DNA of 64,000 nt from Mycobacterium heckeshornense (GTDB lineage Bacteria > Actinomycetota > Actinomycetes > Mycobacteriales > Mycobacteriaceae), in contig NZ_AP024237.1 of assembly GCF_016592155.1 (NCBI RefSeq), forward strand, positions 1,054,001 to 1,118,000, written 5' to 3'. A program made the position numbers and the translations under genes. Shown here in pieces: positions 10,638 to 20,784 of this stretch. A model generated the notes under the pieces. It had not been told where the DNA came from. It ran no database searches and saw nothing but the letters and a program-made list of their open reading frames with translations. Every line of letters starts with the position of its first letter. The stretch's first letter is position 1.

Positions 10638-11486
10638 CTAGACGGCTGCGGCGAGCTTGCCGGCCAAGCGTTCGATGTAGGCGGCCACTTCCTGCTCGGA
10701 TCGGTCGGGCAACCCGAAAAGCACTTCGGTGACGCCCAATTCAGCCCAGTGCGCCAGCTTTTCAGGCACCGGCTTGAAATCCAGGGCCACAATCCGCGGT
10801 GCGCCCTGGCGTCCGGCGCTCGCCCAAACGTCGTGCAATAGCTTGACCGGCTCGTCGATGTCGACGTCGCGGGGAGTGGTGATCCAGCCGTCGGCGCTGC
10901 GGGCAATCCATTTGAAGTTCTTCTCGGTGCCCGCGGCGCCCACCAATACCGGGATGTGCTGCTGGACCGGTTTGGGCCAAGCCCAGCTGGGTCCAAACTG
11001 GACGAATTCGCCCTCGTAGGCGGCTTCTTCTTGGGTCCACAACGCTCTCATCGCCTCGATGTACTCTCGCAGCATTGTGCGCCTGCGCCCGGATGGGACG
11101 CCGTGGTCGGCGAGTTCGTCAGTGTTCCAACCGAATCCGACGCCGAGGCTTACCCGGCCACCCGACAGATGGTCGAGGGTGGCGATGGATTTCGCCAACG
11201 TGATCGGGTCGTGCTCGACGGGCAGTGCCACCGCGGTGGCCAGGCGCACCCGGGAGGTGACTGCACACGCCGTACCCAGGCTCACCCATGGATCCAGGGT
11301 GCGCATGTACCGGTCGTCGGGAAGCGACGCGTCGCCGGTGGTTGGATGCGCGGCCTGCCGCTTGACCGGAATATGCGTGTGCTCGGGTACGTAGAAGGTG
11401 TCAAAGCCGTGGTCTTCGGCAAGGCGGGCGGCCGCCGCCGGGGTGATGCCACGGTCGCTGGTGAAAAGCACAAGCCCGTAATCCAT
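10638..11486 (-). CDS. LLM-class F420-dependent oxidoreductase
   Basis: Luciferase-like TIM-barrel oxidoreductase of 282 residues from ATG 11486, the same length as M. tuberculosis Rv0953c. Supporting motifs are EDHGFDTFYVPEHTHIP, the barrel segment VRLATAVALPVEHDPI, SGGRVSLGVGFGWN, and the C-terminal ELGVTEVLFGLPD. The family uses F420 (or FMN) to oxidise or reduce diverse substrates; the substrate here is unknown. An open frame to 11720 has no protein-like character and is discounted. It faces the thiolase-like gene tail to tail. Confidence 0.9.
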   Translation of the reverse strand: MDYGLVLFTSDRGITPAAAARLAEDHGFDTFYVPEHTHIPVKRQAAHPTTGDASLPDDRYMRTLDPWVSLGTACAVTSRVRLATAVALPVEHDPITLAKSIATLDHLSGGRVSLGVGFGWNTDELADHGVPSGRRRTMLREYIEAMRALWTQEEAAYEGEFVQFGPSWAWPKPVQQHIPVLVGAAGTEKNFKWIARSADGWITTPRDVDIDEPVKLLHDVWASAGRQGAPRIVALDFKPVPEKLAHWAELGVTEVLFGLPDRSEQEVAAYIERLAGKLAAAV

Positions 11487-11738
11487 GCCGAGAATTAGAA
11501 CGTGTTCACCCACCGCGAGCAAGCGGCACCGATGCACGGTGCGAAGACACGCCGGTCGCCGCGACACCCCCACCGCCAGGTGCGCTAGCGTGGATGGTCG
11601 AATCGCGTCGCAACGCCTGCCCTGACAAGTCACGGCGTTCATGGAGCGGTCCACGTAGCGTCGCGCGGAAGCGGCGCCTGGGGAATACAGCGTCGCAACA
11701 CAGTGGCGCCCTAACGGCACTGATGCACAGGAGAAGCC

Positions 11739-12674
11739 ATGACGTACTCGCCCGGTAGCCCCGGATATCCACCCGCGCAGTCCCCCGGTTCCTACGGCGG
11801 CTCCGCACCGTCGTTCGCCAAATCCGACGACAGCGCCGGTAAGCTCCAGCTGTATCTGACCATCGCGGTGGTGGCGCTCGGCCTGGCGGCGTACCTGGCG
11901 AGTTTCGGTCCCATGTTCACCATCAGCGCCGACCTAGGACCGTCTGGAAGCGATCTGTCAGGTGGTGGCGGCGGCTTGGCGATCGTAGCGGCCTTGCTGG
12001 CGGCGCTGTTGGCGGCGGTGGGTCTGCTGCCTAAGGCCAAGAACTACACGGCCGTCGTCGGGGCGGTGGCGGTGCTGGGCGCCCTGCTGACGATCTCTCA
12101 GACGCTCAGCAAACCTAGCGGCTTCTCGATCGGCTGGGCGCTGTGGTTTGTGCTGGCTTGCACCGTGGCGCAGGCGATTGTGGCAGTTGGAGCGCTTCTG
12201 CTGGACGCTGGCGTCGTCACCCCGCCAGCGCCGCGGCCCAGGTACGACCAGTACGCGCAGTATGGCCAGTACGGCACCCAGCCCGGCGGATATTACAGCC
12301 AGCCCGGTGGGCAGCAACATCCGCCGTTTCAGCATCATGGCCAGCAGCCGTCCCCGCAGCCTTCCGGCTACGGGTCCCAGTACGGCGGTTATTCGGGCCC
12401 GTCCACCGGCGGATTCGGTGCGGTCGGTCACCAGCAGGGCGCGCAGACGGGTCCACCGCAGTCTTCGCAGCAAGGTCCCCCCACCCCGCCGACCGGATTC
12501 CCCAGCTTTGGCCAACCGCCGTCGTCCGGGTCCGGCCAGAGTGCGCAAAACCACAGCCAGGGCAGCTCCGGAAATCAGGGGGGACCCGGCCCGGGCCAGC
12601 AGCAGGGTCAGGCTCAAGGCCAGGGCCAGCAGCCGCAGTCGCCCTCTTCGCCATCAGGCCCACCGCCGTCCTAG
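11739..12674 (+). CDS. Four-helix membrane protein with Pro/Gln-rich tail (34 kDa antigen-like)
   Basis: The product has 311 residues and a short N terminus rich in Pro, Ser, Gly and Tyr. Four hydrophobic segments lie between about residues 40 and 165 ([72 protein letters not shown]). About 140 C-terminal residues are low complexity and rich in Gln, Pro, Gly and Tyr. This layout matches M. tuberculosis Rv0954, a member of the 34 kDa antigenic protein family. The tail is probably disordered and cytoplasmic. perM follows after 48 bp, so co-transcription is likely. Confidence 0.85.
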   Translation: MTYSPGSPGYPPAQSPGSYGGSAPSFAKSDDSAGKLQLYLTIAVVALGLAAYLASFGPMFTISADLGPSGSDLSGGGGGLAIVAALLAALLAAVGLLPKAKNYTAVVGAVAVLGALLTISQTLSKPSGFSIGWALWFVLACTVAQAIVAVGALLLDAGVVTPPAPRPRYDQYAQYGQYGTQPGGYYSQPGGQQHPPFQHHGQQPSPQPSGYGSQYGGYSGPSTGGFGAVGHQQGAQTGPPQSSQQGPPTPPTGFPSFGQPPSSGSGQSAQNHSQGSSGNQGGPGPGQQQGQAQGQGQQPQSPSSPSGPPPS

Positions 12675-12722
12675 GCAGGCGATTTTGCGCCTAGCCAGCC
12701 AGCTGCGCGAACACTGACACAG

Positions 12723-14036
12723 GTGCAAAACAGTCGGGCGGCGAGCCCACACCAGGCGCGCGAGCTTCTGCGGGTGGCGTTCGGACCGGCACTGGTGGCG
12801 CTGGTTGTCATCGCCGCGGTTACGCTGCTGCAGCTGCTGATCGCCAACAGCGACATGACCGGCGCGCTGGGCGCCATTGCCAGCATGTGGCTCGGCGTCC
12901 ACGATGTGCCGATTTCCATCGGCGGGCGCCAGCTGGGGGTGATGCCACTGCTCCCAGTGCTGCTGATGGTGTGGGCGACAGCGCGCACCACCGCACTGGC
13001 CACACCTCCGGCGGCGTCCTGGTTTGTCATCCGTTGGATCGTGGCCTCAGCACTGGGTGGGCCGTTGCTGTGTGCGGCGATCTCGCTGGCTGTCATTCAC
13101 GATGCCGCCTCGGTGATCACCGAGCTCCAAACCCCCAATGCGTTGCGTGCATTTGCCAGCGTGCTGGCGGTGCACGCGATCGGTGCCGCCATCGGAGTGG
13201 GATCGCACGTCGGGCCCCGGCTGTTGGCGGCCTCGGCGTTGCCCGTGTGGCTAGGTGGTTCGCTGCGCGCAGCAGCGGCGGGGGTGTTGGCGCTGTTCGG
13301 ACTGTCTGGGCTGGTGACGGCGGGATCGCTGGTTGTGCACTGGGCGAGGATGCATGAGCTTTACGCGATCACCGACTCGGTATTCGGCCAATTCAGTCTC
13401 ACCTTACTGTCGGTGCTGTATGTGCCGAACGTCATCGTCGGCACCGCCGCGGTCGCGGTGGGGTCCAGCGCCCATGTGGGGTTCGCGACGTTTAGTGCGT
13501 TCACCGTCTTCGGCGGTGACATCCCGTCCCTGCCGGTCTTGGCCGCTGCCCCGTCACCGCCGCTCGACCCGGTGTGGGTCGGATTGCTGATCGTTGGCGC
13601 CTCGTCGGGGGTGGCGGTGGGACAGCAATGTGCGCGACACCCGTTGTCGCTGGTTCCCGCGATGGGCAAGCTGCTGTCGGCGGCGGTTTTCGCGGCGCTG
13701 ACGATGGCGCTGCTCGGTTACGCCGCGGGCGGAGAGCTGGGCAACTTCGGCGGCGTCGGCGTGGACCAGGGAACCTTCGGGATCGCGGTATTCCTGTGGT
13801 TCTCGGTCGTCGGCGCGATCACCGTGGGGATGGCCAACGGGATCAAGCGCGATCCCGCAAGGCCGAAGTCCCGGCCCGCAGAGGAAGTCGCCGCCGAGAC
13901 ACTTGCGCGCGCCCAACCGGACCGCGACGACGCCGTCGCCGACACCGCCGATGAAGCCGGGCCAACGCCCGCCGATGAGGCGCACGACGACACCGGCACT
14001 ACGACAGCTGAGCAGCCGCCGAACGATTCAGATTGA
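12723..14036 (+). CDS. perM: Integral membrane protein PerM (cell division in persistence)
   Basis: The product has 437 residues from GTG 12723. About ten hydrophobic segments span residues 20-365, followed by a charged, Ala/Asp/Glu-rich C-terminal tail of around 70 residues. The order after an Rv0954-type gene and before purN matches M. tuberculosis Rv0955, named PerM, which is needed for cell division and persistence in chronic infection and is linked to FtsB stability. The assignment rests on synteny and topology; there is no enzymatic motif. The stop codon lies at the edge of a 57-bp tandem repeat. Confidence 0.82.
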   Translation: MQNSRAASPHQARELLRVAFGPALVALVVIAAVTLLQLLIANSDMTGALGAIASMWLGVHDVPISIGGRQLGVMPLLPVLLMVWATARTTALATPPAASWFVIRWIVASALGGPLLCAAISLAVIHDAASVITELQTPNALRAFASVLAVHAIGAAIGVGSHVGPRLLAASALPVWLGGSLRAAAAGVLALFGLSGLVTAGSLVVHWARMHELYAITDSVFGQFSLTLLSVLYVPNVIVGTAAVAVGSSAHVGFATFSAFTVFGGDIPSLPVLAAAPSPPLDPVWVGLLIVGASSGVAVGQQCARHPLSLVPAMGKLLSAAVFAALTMALLGYAAGGELGNFGGVGVDQGTFGIAVFLWFSVVGAITVGMANGIKRDPARPKSRPAEEVAAETLARAQPDRDDAVADTADEAGPTPADEAHDDTGTTTAEQPPNDSD

Positions 14037-14147
14037 TGTTCGGGTGTCCGGTTCCTCCTCGTGCCGCCTGCGGCACGTATCGTCACCGGCTGATGTTCGG
14101 GTGTCCGGTTCCTCCTCGTGCCGCCCGCGGCACGTATCGTCACCGGA
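14034..14147 (+). repeat. Two 57-bp tandem repeats, MIRU-like in reverse orientation
   Basis: Two near-identical 57-bp copies start at 14034 and 14091 and differ at few positions. Each contains the inverted pair GTGCCGC...GCGGCAC. Read on the minus strand, each unit has CCGGTGACGATACG at one end and GAGGAGGAACCGG at the other, which resembles a MIRU with a palindrome in its centre. The block fills the gap between perM and purN. It could form hairpins in the transcript, and copy number may vary between strains. Confidence 0.8.
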
Positions 14148-14160
14148 CTAGGCTCGCCGT

Positions 14161-14790
14161 GTGCAGCAACCGCTCCACGTGCCCCCGAGCGCACCGGCAC
14201 GGCTGGTGGTGCTGGCCTCGGGTACCGGTACGCTGCTCGCTTCCCTGCTGGAGGCGGCCGCCGGGGAATACCCGGCACGGGTGGTCGCGGTTGGCGCCGA
14301 CCGTGACTGTCGGGCCGTCGAAATCGCCAAGGCCGCATCGCTGCCCACCTTTATCGTCCGGTTGGCCGACTACTCTGGCCGTGAGGCCTGGGATGCCGCT
14401 CTCACCGCTGCCGCCGCGGCACATTCCCCAGACCTGATCGTTTCCGCTGGATTCATGAAAATCCTTGGCCCACAGTTCCTTTCGCGTTACTCGGGGCGGA
14501 TCGTCAACAGCCATCCGGCGTTGCTGCCCGCGTTCCCGGGTGCGCACGCCGTGGCCGACGCGCTGGCCTACGGAGTGAAGGTCACCGGCTGTACGGTCCA
14601 TTTGATCGACGCCGGCACGGACACCGGACCGATACTGGCGCAACAGGCCGTCCCGGTCCTCGACGGCGACGACGAAGAGACCTTGCACGAGCGCATCAAG
14701 GTAGCGGAACGGCGGCTATTGGTGGACGTGGTGGCCGCGGTGGTAACCAGTGGCGTCACCTGGACCGGACGAAAGGCAACCATAGGATGA
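14161..14790 (+). CDS. purN: Phosphoribosylglycinamide formyltransferase
   Basis: Third step of purine synthesis: transfers formyl from 10-formyl-THF to GAR. It has 209 residues from GTG 14161. The N-terminal [18 protein letters not shown] is the GAR-binding loop. [14 protein letters not shown] contains the catalytic Asn-His region, and [16 protein letters not shown] holds the catalytic Asp. The last codon region overlaps purH by four bases (ATGA), so the two are translationally coupled. Confidence 0.97.
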   Translation: MQQPLHVPPSAPARLVVLASGTGTLLASLLEAAAGEYPARVVAVGADRDCRAVEIAKAASLPTFIVRLADYSGREAWDAALTAAAAAHSPDLIVSAGFMKILGPQFLSRYSGRIVNSHPALLPAFPGAHAVADALAYGVKVTGCTVHLIDAGTDTGPILAQQAVPVLDGDDEETLHERIKVAERRLLVDVVAAVVTSGVTWTGRKATIG

Positions 14791-16373
14791 GCAACCACGA
14801 CGAGGGGCAGGGCTCAGCGAGGCGGCCGATCCGCCGCGCCTTGATCAGTGTCTACGACAAGACCGGGCTGGTCGAGCTTGCCCGCGGTCTGCATCAAGCC
14901 GACATCGAAATTGTCTCTACCGGTTCAACAGCGAAAACCATTGCTGATCAAGGTATTCCAGTTACACCGGTAGAAGAGGTGACCGGTTTCCCCGAAGTGC
15001 TCGACGGCCGGGTCAAGACCCTGCACCCCCGCGTGCATGCCGGACTATTGGCCGACCTGAGGAAACCCCAGCACGCGGCGGCGCTGCAGCAGCTGGGCAT
15101 CGCGGCGTTCGAACTGCTGGTAGTCAATCTGTACCCGTTCACCGAGACCGTGGACTCCGGTGCCGGAATCGACGACTGCGTCGAGCAGGTCGACATCGGC
15201 GGACCGTCGATGATCCGTGCTGGCGCCAAGAATTATCCCAGTGTGGCGGTGGTCGTCGACCCGTCCGGGTATGACGGTGTGCTGGCTGCGGTCGGCAACG
15301 GAGGGTTCACGCTTTCTGAACGGAAGCAGTTGGCGGCACTGGCGTTTCGGCATACCGCGGAGTATGACATCGCCGTCGCGAGTTGGATGCAGACAGTGCT
15401 CGCACCCGAGCAGCCGCGCGTCACCTTCCCGGAGTGGTTCGCCAGAACGTGGCGACGTTCTGCGCTGCTGCGCTACGGCGAAAACCCGCACCAAGAGGCC
15501 GCGCTCTACCGCGATACCAGCGCGTGGCCCGGGCTGGCGCAGGCCGAGCAGCTGCACGGAAAAGAGATGTCCTACAACAACTTCACTGACGCTGATGCTG
15601 CCTGGCGGGCCGCGTTCGACCATGACCAGATATGCGTGGCGATTATCAAGCACGCCAACCCGTGCGGAATCGCGATCTCGTCGGTCTCGGTTGCAGACGC
15701 TCACCGCAAGGCGCACGACTGCGATCCACTCAGCGCGTTCGGCGGGGTGATCGCTGCCAACACCGAGGTCAGCGTCGAGATGGCCGAGTATGTGAACACC
15801 ATCTTCACCGAAGTCATCGTGGCACCCGGCTATGCGCCCGGCGCGGTCGATGTGCTGGCACGGAAGAAGAACATCCGCATACTGGTCGCCCCTGAGCCGC
15901 TGCGCGGCGGGACCGAACTGCGCCAGGTCAGCGGCGGGCTGCTGATCCAGCAACGCGACCGCCTCGATGCGCCCGGCGACAACCCGGAGAACTGGACGCT
16001 AGCCGCCGGCTCAGCGGCCGGCCCAGATACTATGGCGGACTTGCTTTTCGCGTGGCGGGCCTGCCGCGCGGTGAAATCCAACGCGATCGTGATCGCCGCC
16101 GACGGTGCCACGATTGGCGTGGGCATGGGCCAAGTAAACCGCGTCGACGCAGCGCGGTTGGCCGTCGAACGCGGGGGCGCGCGGGTGCGCGGAGCGGTCG
16201 CGGCCTCCGACGCGTTCTTCCCGTTCCCCGACGGGCTCGAGACGTTGGCGGCGGCGGGGGTTACCGCGATCGTGCATCCCGGTGGCTCGGTACGCGACGA
16301 CGAGGTGACCGCTGCCGCGGCCAAGGCCGGGCTGACGCTTTATCTCACCGGCGCACGGCATTTCTCGCACTAG
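14787..16373 (+). CDS. purH: Bifunctional AICAR transformylase / IMP cyclohydrolase
   Basis: Last two steps of IMP synthesis. It has 528 residues from ATG 14787, which overlaps the purN stop. The N-terminal cyclohydrolase (MGS-like) domain shows [15 protein letters not shown] and STGSTAKTI. The C-terminal transformylase shows [14 protein letters not shown], the catalytic Lys-His stretch IKHANPCG and [10 protein letters not shown]. Length and motif order are complete. Confidence 0.97.
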   Translation: MSNHDEGQGSARRPIRRALISVYDKTGLVELARGLHQADIEIVSTGSTAKTIADQGIPVTPVEEVTGFPEVLDGRVKTLHPRVHAGLLADLRKPQHAAALQQLGIAAFELLVVNLYPFTETVDSGAGIDDCVEQVDIGGPSMIRAGAKNYPSVAVVVDPSGYDGVLAAVGNGGFTLSERKQLAALAFRHTAEYDIAVASWMQTVLAPEQPRVTFPEWFARTWRRSALLRYGENPHQEAALYRDTSAWPGLAQAEQLHGKEMSYNNFTDADAAWRAAFDHDQICVAIIKHANPCGIAISSVSVADAHRKAHDCDPLSAFGGVIAANTEVSVEMAEYVNTIFTEVIVAPGYAPGAVDVLARKKNIRILVAPEPLRGGTELRQVSGGLLIQQRDRLDAPGDNPENWTLAAGSAAGPDTMADLLFAWRACRAVKSNAIVIAADGATIGVGMGQVNRVDAARLAVERGGARVRGAVAASDAFFPFPDGLETLAAAGVTAIVHPGGSVRDDEVTAAAAKAGLTLYLTGARHFSH

Positions 16374-16765
16374 TGCACCGTCGAGTGGCCACTGATGACG
16401 CGCGGAAGCCGCGAAAAGCCGTAACCGGCCAGTCGACAAACTGGTCAGCGTGCACGAAATCGCCTGCTCAATCTCCTCCCCGGACAATAAAGATCCGGCG
16501 CAAACCCCGCGACGCGAAATAGCGGTTTGCCTCACGGCCATCGGACACGGCGTCTCGATACCAACCTGCGGTGCAGACGGTCGCAGGCCGACCACGCTAA
16601 CCGGCACGTTGGTAGTACCGAAGGTATCGGGTAGCGTTCGGGCCGAGCAGAGCCGCCTAGGAAGCCGGCGCGCGCGGGCTAGTGGCCCGCGCGTCACCAT
16701 CAGGCGGGATCATCAGTAACCCGGGACACTGTGACGCCGAACGCGGGCCGTCGTAGCGTGGAGTG
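16374..16765. other. Intergenic region with two hairpins, no supported gene
   Basis: Reading frames here are shadows with no family resemblance. Two inverted repeats stand out: GCAAACC/GGTTTGC at 16500-16530, and a perfect GC-only 9-bp stem CGCGCGGGC/GCCCGCGCG with a 5-base loop at 16671-16693. Neither has a run of T after it. They could mark the end of the purNH transcript or fold in the leader of the MoxR operon. Confidence 0.55.
16671..16693. terminator. Perfect 9-bp GC hairpin, possible terminator
   Basis: The arms CGCGCGGGC and GCCCGCGCG are exactly complementary around the loop TAGTG. The stem is very stable, but no U tract follows on either strand. Mycobacterial terminators often lack a U tract, so this could end purNH transcription. 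Equally, it may lie within the leader of the next operon. Confidence 0.35.
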
Positions 16766-18157
16766 GTGACTTTACCCACCGATCTGCCCCGCACCGTCGG
16801 CCAATTGCGTGCCGCCGGGCATCGCGAACGTGGTGTCAAACAGGAAATCCGGGAGAATCTGTTGGCGCGCCTTGCCGAGGGCGCAGATGGTGAAGCCATC
16901 TGGCCCGGCATCGTCGGCTTTGACGGCACCGTGTTGCCCCAGCTCGAACGGGCGCTGATCGCCGGCCATGACATCGTGCTGCTCGGAGAACGCGGGCAAG
17001 GCAAGACCCGGCTCCTGCGGGCCCTGGTGGGCCTGCTCGACGAATGGATACCGGTGATCGCCGGGGCCGAGCTCGGCGAACATCCCTACTCGCCGATCAC
17101 CCCCGAGTCGATTCGTCGGGCTGCCGAGCTCGGTGACGAGTTGCCGGTCGCGTGGAAGCACCGAAGCGAGCGCTACACAGAAAAGCTGGCCACCCCCGAC
17201 ACCAGCGTTGCTGACCTGGTCGGCGACGTCGACCCGATCAAGGTTGCTGAGGGTCGCACCCTGGGTGATCCGGAGACCATCGCCTACGGCCTGATACCGC
17301 GGGCGCACCGCGGAATCGTGGCGGTCAATGAGCTGCCCGACCTGGCCGAGCGTATCCAGGTGTCCATGCTCAACGTCATGGAGGAGCGCGACATCCAGGT
17401 CCGCGGGTACACGCTGCGGCTACCGTTGGACGTGCTGGTCGTGGCCAGCGCCAACCCCGAGGACTACACCAACCGCGGGCGCATCATCACTCCACTCAAA
17501 GACCGCTTCGGCGCCGAGATCCGGACCCACTACCCGCTCGAGCTGGAAGCGGAGATGGGTGTCGTCATCCAAGAAGCACATCTGAGCGCGCGGGTGCCCG
17601 ATCATCTGATCCAGGTCATCGCGCGGTTCGCCCGCTACCTGCGGGAGTCTAAGTCGATCGACCAGCGGTCGGGAGTGTCGGCGCGGTTCGCGATCGCCGC
17701 CGCGGAGACCGTCGCGGCCGCCGCGCGGCATCGCGGCGCGGTGCTCGGGGAGACCGATCCGGTGGCCCGAGTGGTCGACCTGGGCACGATCATCGACGTG
17801 CTGCGCGGCAAGCTGGAATTCGAATCCGGCGAAGAGGGCCGTGAGCAGGCGGTGCTCGAGCACCTGCTGCGCCGTGCCACCGCCGACACCGCGGCCAAAG
17901 TGCTGGGCGGGATCGACGTCGGACCGTTGGTCGCCGCCGTGGAGGCCGGTTCGGCGGTGACGACCGGCGAGCGGGTTTCGGCCAAGAATGTGCTGGCCGC
18001 GCTGCCCGACTTGCCCGTCGTCGACGCGATCGCCAAGCGGCTGGGCGCAGAATCCGAGGGCGAGCGGGCAGCCGCGCTGGAATTGGCGCTGGAAGCACTG
18101 TATTTGGCCAAGCGCATCGACAAGGTGTCCACAGAAGGCGAAACCGTTTATGGCTAA
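16766..18157 (+). CDS. MoxR/magnesium-chelatase-type AAA+ ATPase
   Basis: The product has 463 residues from GTG 16766; GTG 16763 directly upstream is equally possible. The AAA+ core has Walker A GERGQGKT at about residue 75 and a downstream NELPDLAERIQVSMLNVMEER, with sensor-type sequence VVASANPEDYTNRG. It matches M. tuberculosis Rv0958. MoxR ATPases act with VWA-domain partners as chaperones that mature metal or cofactor complexes. Its last codons overlap the VWA gene by 8 bp, which supports a working pair. The target protein is unknown. Confidence 0.9.
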   Translation: MTLPTDLPRTVGQLRAAGHRERGVKQEIRENLLARLAEGADGEAIWPGIVGFDGTVLPQLERALIAGHDIVLLGERGQGKTRLLRALVGLLDEWIPVIAGAELGEHPYSPITPESIRRAAELGDELPVAWKHRSERYTEKLATPDTSVADLVGDVDPIKVAEGRTLGDPETIAYGLIPRAHRGIVAVNELPDLAERIQVSMLNVMEERDIQVRGYTLRLPLDVLVVASANPEDYTNRGRIITPLKDRFGAEIRTHYPLELEAEMGVVIQEAHLSARVPDHLIQVIARFARYLRESKSIDQRSGVSARFAIAAAETVAAAARHRGAVLGETDPVARVVDLGTIIDVLRGKLEFESGEEGREQAVLEHLLRRATADTAAKVLGGIDVGPLVAAVEAGSAVTTGERVSAKNVLAALPDLPVVDAIAKRLGAESEGERAAALELALEALYLAKRIDKVSTEGETVYG

Positions 18158-20135
18158 ACCCGCGGGGGGCCACTCAACTCGGTACTCGGCGTACACCGGC
18201 GGGCCCGACCCGCTGGCTCCGCCGGTGGACCTGCGTGAGGCGCTTGAGCAGATCGGACAGGACGTCATGGCGGGCAGCTCGCCGCGGCGGGCACTGTCCG
18301 AATTGCTCAGGCGAGGAACAAGGAATATGCCCGGGGCCGACCGGCTGGCGGCTGAGGCGAACCGGCGTCGACGGGAGTTGTTGCGGCGCAATAACTTAGA
18401 TGGGACCCTTCAAGAAATCAAAAAGCTGCTTGACGAGGCAGTGCTGGCGGAGCGCAAGGAGTTGGCGCGCGCGCTCGACGACGACGCCCGGTTCGGTGAA
18501 CTCCAGCTGGATGCGTTGTCGCCGTCGCCGGCGAAGGCCATACAGGAGCTCTCGGACTACAACTGGCGCAGCGGCGAGGCCCGCGCGAAATACGAGCAGA
18601 TCAGGGATTTGCTTGGGCGCGAATTGCTCGACCAGCGCTTCGCCGGCATAAAGCAGGCGCTTGAGGGCGCCACTGACGAGGATCGCCGGCGTGTCACCGA
18701 GATGCTCGACGCCCTCAACGAGCTGCTGGACAAGCATGCCAGGGGACAAGACACCCAGCAAGACTTCGACGACTTCATGAAAAAGCACGGCGAGTTCTTC
18801 CCGGAGAACCCCCGTAATGTCGAAGAACTGTTGGATTCACTGGCCAAGCGGGCAGCCGCCGCGCAGCGTTTCCGCAACAGTTTGACGCCGGAGCAACGTG
18901 CTGAGCTAGATGCCTTGGCGCAGCAGGCTTTTGGATCACCAGCCCTGATGCAGGCGTTGGAGCGGCTGGATGCTCACCTGCAGGCGGCGCGTCCGGGCGA
19001 GGACTGGTACGGCAGTGCGGAATTCTCCGGCGACAATCCGCTGGGTATGGGCGAGGGGACCCAGGCCCTCGCGGATATCGCGGAGCTCGAGCAACTGGCT
19101 GAGCAGCTGTCGCAGAGCTATCCGGGCGCCACCATGGACGATGTCGACCTCGATGCGCTGGCCCGTCAGCTCGGCGACCAAGCCGCTGTCGACGCTCAAA
19201 CACTCGCCGAGCTGGAGCGCGCGCTGCTCAACCAGGGATTTTTCGACCGCGGTTCCGACGGCCAGTGGCGGCTATCTCCGAAGGCGATGCGCCGGCTCGG
19301 TGAGACTGCGTTACGTGATGTGGCCCAACAGCTTTCCGGACGACGTGGCGAGCGCGATCATCAACGTGCCGGCGCGGCCGGCGAGCTGACGGGTGCTACC
19401 CGGCCTTGGCAGTTCGGCGACACCGAGCCGTGGAATGTCACCCGGACGCTCACCAATGCGGTACTGCGGCAAGCCGGAACCGCGACGGCCCAATGGCCGA
19501 TCCGGATAACCGTTGAAGACGTGGAGGTTTCGGAGACCGAAACACGCACCCAAGCGGCGGTTGCGTTGCTGGTGGACACCTCGTTCTCCATGGTCATGGA
19601 GAACCGCTGGATTCCGATGAAACGTACCGCACTGGCGCTCAGCCATCTGGTCAGCACTCGATTCCGCTCGGATGCATTGCAGATCATCGCATTTGGGCGC
19701 TATGCACGGACAGTGACGGCTGCCGAATTGATGGGCCTGGAAGGCGTGTATGAGCAGGGCACCAACTTGCATCACGCGCTGGCGTTGGCCGGCCGGCATC
19801 TGCGACGGCACCCCAATGCTCAGCCGGTTGTGTTGGTGGTCACCGATGGTGAGCCGACGGCACATTTGGAAGATTTCGACGGTGACGGCACCGCAGTGTT
19901 TTTCGACTATCCGCCGCACCCACGGACCATTGCTCACACCGTGCGTGGATTTGACGACATGGCGCGACTGGGCGCTCAGGTGACTATCTTCAGGCTGGGC
20001 AGTGATCCCGGGTTGGCGCGGTTCATCGACCAGGTGGCGCGGCGGGTTGAAGGCCGTGTCGTGGTGCCGGATCTCGACGGGCTGGGCGCGGCGGTGGTCG
20101 GTGACTATCTGCGGTCTCGGCGGCGGCGGCGCTAG
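18150..20135 (+). CDS. VWA-domain protein, partner of the MoxR ATPase
   Basis: The product has 661 residues from ATG 18150. A long helical N-terminal region (about residues 20-430) is rich in Glu, Arg and Leu. The C-terminal von Willebrand factor A domain carries the MIDAS motif DTSFS, with the Thr and Asp contacts in YEQGTNLHHAL and VTDGEPTAHLEDF. It matches M. tuberculosis Rv0959. Translational overlap with the AAA+ gene mirrors MoxR-VWA pairs in other bacteria. The frame extends back to 17988, but that part is antisense-like shadow of the ATPase gene. Confidence 0.9.
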   Translation: MAKPAGGHSTRYSAYTGGPDPLAPPVDLREALEQIGQDVMAGSSPRRALSELLRRGTRNMPGADRLAAEANRRRRELLRRNNLDGTLQEIKKLLDEAVLAERKELARALDDDARFGELQLDALSPSPAKAIQELSDYNWRSGEARAKYEQIRDLLGRELLDQRFAGIKQALEGATDEDRRRVTEMLDALNELLDKHARGQDTQQDFDDFMKKHGEFFPENPRNVEELLDSLAKRAAAAQRFRNSLTPEQRAELDALAQQAFGSPALMQALERLDAHLQAARPGEDWYGSAEFSGDNPLGMGEGTQALADIAELEQLAEQLSQSYPGATMDDVDLDALARQLGDQAAVDAQTLAELERALLNQGFFDRGSDGQWRLSPKAMRRLGETALRDVAQQLSGRRGERDHQRAGAAGELTGATRPWQFGDTEPWNVTRTLTNAVLRQAGTATAQWPIRITVEDVEVSETETRTQAAVALLVDTSFSMVMENRWIPMKRTALALSHLVSTRFRSDALQIIAFGRYARTVTAAELMGLEGVYEQGTNLHHALALAGRHLRRHPNAQPVVLVVTDGEPTAHLEDFDGDGTAVFFDYPPHPRTIAHTVRGFDDMARLGAQVTIFRLGSDPGLARFIDQVARRVEGRVVVPDLDGLGAAVVGDYLRSRRRRR

Positions 20136-20147
20136 CCCTGCTCGGCA

Positions 20148-20738
20148 CTATTGCTGCGGTTTGCGGTTTTTCCGCTTGATGCCGACCCCGCCCCACAGCG
20201 AGAAGCCACGCACCCGCACCTTGGGTGCACCCGGGGTGCCTTCGCTGTTGACGTGCTGGTCGAAGCCGCCCATCACACCGTGGCCGTGGATCTCGACGTT
20301 GACCTCCGGCGGCAGCAAGATGGTCTGCCCGCCCATGATCGAATACGCGTGGATATCGACTTCGGTAGAGGTGAAGTCGGCGTAACGCAAATCGATGACG
20401 CCGCCGCCCCACAGCGCGAACGTCGTCAATTTCTTCGGGATCGGCCATCGGCCGCGCCGTTCGAACGCGCCCATGATGGCCAGCAACAGGGTCGAGGGCG
20501 CCGGTTTACAGGCTTCGCCGCGGCGCGGGCTGACCGAGGAGCCCGGCAGATCTGCCCGGAGCCGATCCAGTTCTTGATACGTGGTCGCCGCGTAGGCCTT
20601 GGCAAGCCGTTCCTCGTATTCGCTCAGTTGCAGGCGACCCTGCGCAGCGGCGTCGGTGAGCAACTGCGCCACCTGTATGCGATCGGTGTCGGCGGCGCGC
20701 GACTCGTCCCGCATGTCGCGCTGCGCTTCTTTGCTCAT
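20148..20738 (-). CDS. DUF1707 protein (Rv0966c-like)
   Basis: The product has 196 residues from ATG 20738. The N-terminal DUF1707 domain (SRAADTDRIQVAQLLTDAA to YQELDRLRADLPG) is a helical module found on many actinobacterial proteins. The C-terminal half holds a beta-rich repeat-like segment (FALWGGGVIDLRYADF, AYSIMGGQTILLPPEV, GHGVMGGF, GFSLWGGVG) similar to LiaF-type cell-wall-active domains. No membrane helix is obvious. It is convergent with the VWA gene (12-bp gap). A role in envelope stress sensing is possible from the domain type but is not shown here. Confidence 0.85.
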   Translation of the reverse strand: MSKEAQRDMRDESRAADTDRIQVAQLLTDAAAQGRLQLSEYEERLAKAYAATTYQELDRLRADLPGSSVSPRRGEACKPAPSTLLLAIMGAFERRGRWPIPKKLTTFALWGGGVIDLRYADFTSTEVDIHAYSIMGGQTILLPPEVNVEIHGHGVMGGFDQHVNSEGTPGAPKVRVRGFSLWGGVGIKRKNRKPQQ

Positions 20739-20784
20739 CAGTGCTGAGCCTACGACGAAGAAATTCGGCTGCAAGGCCAGTTCG

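Noticed and set aside
16011..16700. Minus-strand frame over the purH end and the following gap
   Set aside because: Half is antisense to purH, and the remainder has no family-like segments.
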